The notes under the pieces: generated by a model
Databases searched by the model: none
What the model was told of the DNA's origin: nothing
The model's input: the letters and a program-made list of their open reading frames with translations, nothing else
DNA from: Muribaculaceae bacterium
GTDB taxonomy: Bacteria > Bacteroidota > Bacteroidia > Bacteroidales > Muribaculaceae
Assembly (NCBI GenBank): GCA_029059965.1
Contig: JAIDUY010000025.1
Location: 1-5,926, forward strand
Length of the DNA stretch: 5,926 nucleotides
Direction of reading: 5' to 3'
Position numbers and translations under genes: made by a program
Shown here: piece after piece, positions 4,643-5,926 of the stretch
Layout: each line of letters opens with the position of its first letter
Position numbering within the stretch: position 1 is the first letter of the stretch

Positions 4643-5926
4643 ATGCTTACTGCCAAAGAAATACGCCAGTCTTTCAAGGACTTTTTCGCCTCGAAAGACC
4701 ATCACATCGTACCTTCGGCTCCCATGGTCATCAAGGACGACCCCACCCTGATGTTCACTAACGCCGGCATGAACCAGTTCAAGGACATTATACTCGGCCA
4801 GAAAGCCCCGTCGTTCAAGCGCGTCGCCGACTCGCAGAAGTGCCTCCGCGTCAGCGGCAAGCACAACGACCTCGAGGAAGTGGGCCACGACACATACCAC
4901 CACACCATGTTCGAGATGCTGGGCAACTGGTCGTTCGGCGACTACTTCAAGGCCGAAGCCATCGACATGGCTTGGGAGTATCTGGTCGACGTCCTCGGCC
5001 TCGACCCCGCACGCCTCTACGCCACAGTATTCGAGGGCGCTCCCGACGAAGGCCTCGCCCGCGACGACGAAGCCGCTGCCATCTGGGCAAAGCACCTCCC
5101 CGCCGACCATATCCTCAACGGCAACAAGCATGACAACTTCTGGGAAATGGGCGACACAGGCCCCTGCGGCCCCTGCTCCGAAATCCATATCGACCTGCGC
5201 TCCGACGCCGAGCGTGCCGAAACCGACGGTGCAAGCCTGGTCAACAAAGACCATCCTCAGGTAATCGAAATCTGGAACCTCGTGTTCATGCAGTTCAACC
5301 GCAAGGCCGACGGCAGTCTCGAACCCCTGCCCGCCAAGGTTATCGACACAGGCATGGGCTTCGAACGTCTCTGCATGGCACTTCAGGGCAAGACGTCCAA
5401 CTACGACACCGACGTATTCACCCCCCTCATCTCCAAGATTGCAGAACTCTCCGACAAGGAATACGGCAAGGAAGCTGCCGTCGACGTGGCCATGCGCGTA
5501 ATCGCCGACCATGTCCGCACAATCGCATTCTCCATCGCCGACTCCCAGCTGCCCGGCAACGCCAAGGCCGGCTACGTAATCCGCCGAATCCTGCGCCGCG
5601 CCGTCCGCTACTACTACTCATTCCTCGACCAAAAGCAGGCATTCATGTACCGCCTCATCGACACCCTCATCGACAGCATGGGCGAGGCCTACCCCGAACT
5701 GCCCGCACAGCGCGAGCTCATCATGCGCGTAATCAAGGAAGAGGAAGACGCATTCCTGCGCACACTCGAAAACGGCATCCGTCTGCTCGACGACGCCGCC
5801 AAGGCTGCAAAGGCAACCGGAAGCAACGTTCTCCCCGGCAAGCAGGCATTCACCCTCTACGACACCTACGGCTTCCCCCTCGACCTCACTATGCTCATCC
5901 TCAAGGACTACGGCATGACCGTCGAC
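4643..5926 (+). CDS. alaS: Alanyl-tRNA synthetase, N-terminal half (runs off right edge)
   Basis: The first 428 residues of the class II enzyme that charges tRNA-Ala with alanine using ATP. Seen are the opening [35 protein letters not shown] (24-43; class II motif 1 region), [20 protein letters not shown] (60-79) through [17 protein letters not shown] (86-102; motif 2 region), and GMGFERL (237-243; motif 3). The catalytic domain spans about 1-250 and the tRNA-recognition region starts near 280, including [19 protein letters not shown] (304-322). The editing and C-Ala domains lie beyond the window; the complete protein is normally about 870 residues. The reading frame is intact. An in-frame ATG at 4619 would add eight polar residues (MQSNNNQN); ATG 4643 is preferred because Bacteroidales AlaRS proteins usually start there. 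Isoleucine and arginine codons are strongly biased to ATC and CGC, as expected for a highly expressed core gene. Confidence 0.97.
   Translation, partial: MLTAKEIRQSFKDFFASKDHHIVPSAPMVIKDDPTLMFTNAGMNQFKDIILGQKAPSFKRVADSQKCLRVSGKHNDLEEVGHDTYHHTMFEMLGNWSFGDYFKAEAIDMAWEYLVDVLGLDPARLYATVFEGAPDEGLARDDEAAAIWAKHLPADHILNGNKHDNFWEMGDTGPCGPCSEIHIDLRSDAERAETDGASLVNKDHPQVIEIWNLVFMQFNRKADGSLEPLPAKVIDTGMGFERLCMALQGKTSNYDTDVFTPLISKIAELSDKEYGKEAAVDVAMRVIADHVRTIAFSIADSQLPGNAKAGYVIRRILRRAVRYYYSFLDQKQAFMYRLIDTLIDSMGEAYPELPAQRELIMRVIKEEEDAFLRTLENGIRLLDDAAKAAKATGSNVLPGKQAFTLYDTYGFPLDLTMLILKDYGMTVD

Noticed and set aside
3516..4751. A 411-codon open frame on the plus strand, antisense to the M23 peptidase and entering alaS
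   Set aside because: It is the mirror of the peptidase gene in high-GC sequence, is rich in His/Val/Ala/Glu without domain logic, and runs through the promoter gap. The opposite strand has an intact, recognisable M23 protein.
4406..5512. A 368-codon open frame on the minus strand, antisense to alaS
   Set aside because: The plus strand encodes unmistakable AlaRS throughout. The antisense frame is a codon-bias shadow that also crosses both promoters.
1..5926. CRISPR array, tRNA/rRNA gene, insertion sequence or integron
   Set aside because: No regularly spaced repeats, no cloverleaf-like sequence, and no transposase or integrase reading frame were found on either strand.

Overview
This window looks like a chromosomal segment from a Bacteroidales bacterium, most plausibly Muribaculaceae-like. 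The evidence is moderately high GC in coding sequence, Bacteroidota-type promoter boxes (TTTG / TAnnTTTG) in every promoter-bearing gap, no clear Shine-Dalgarno sequences, and a typically Bacteroidales alanyl-tRNA synthetase. The family-level placement is inference; the order is well supported.

Layout, left to right. (1) Positions 1-376, minus strand: the N-terminal 125 codons of an MFS transporter that runs off the left edge. (2) Positions 377-514: a divergent regulatory gap with a minus-strand -7 box, a plus-strand -7 box inside an imperfect palindrome, and a stem-loop. (3) Positions 515-1711, plus: a complete AI-2E-family membrane permease. (4) Positions 1712-1845: an A-rich tail, a good Bacteroidota promoter, and a 14-bp perfect palindrome with a half-repeated copy at the predicted transcription start. 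(5) Positions 1846-3165, plus: a complete P-loop ATPase fused to a DUF234 (PD-(D/E)XK nuclease-like) domain. Its codon use differs sharply from its neighbours, so it is probably an acquired gene. (6) Positions 3196-4508, minus: a two-gene operon of a membrane-anchored M23 peptidoglycan endopeptidase and, overlapping it by one base, a small MerR-type regulator. (7) Positions 4509-4642: a short divergent gap with two exactly mirror-image promoters, a 14-bp palindrome, and a terminator-like hairpin in the alaS leader. (8) Positions 4643-5926, plus: the first 428 codons of alaS, running off the right edge.

Most of the window is ordinary core genome (permease, cell-wall hydrolase plus regulator, alaS). 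The parts worth a second look are the ATPase-nuclease gene with its own promoter and operator-like palindrome, and the compact alaS/M23 control region. There the two promoters face each other, are predicted to start at the same base, and the alaS leader can fold into two mutually exclusive hairpins. No RNA genes, CRISPR arrays, insertion sequences or integrase genes were seen. No complete new multi-gene system is visible.
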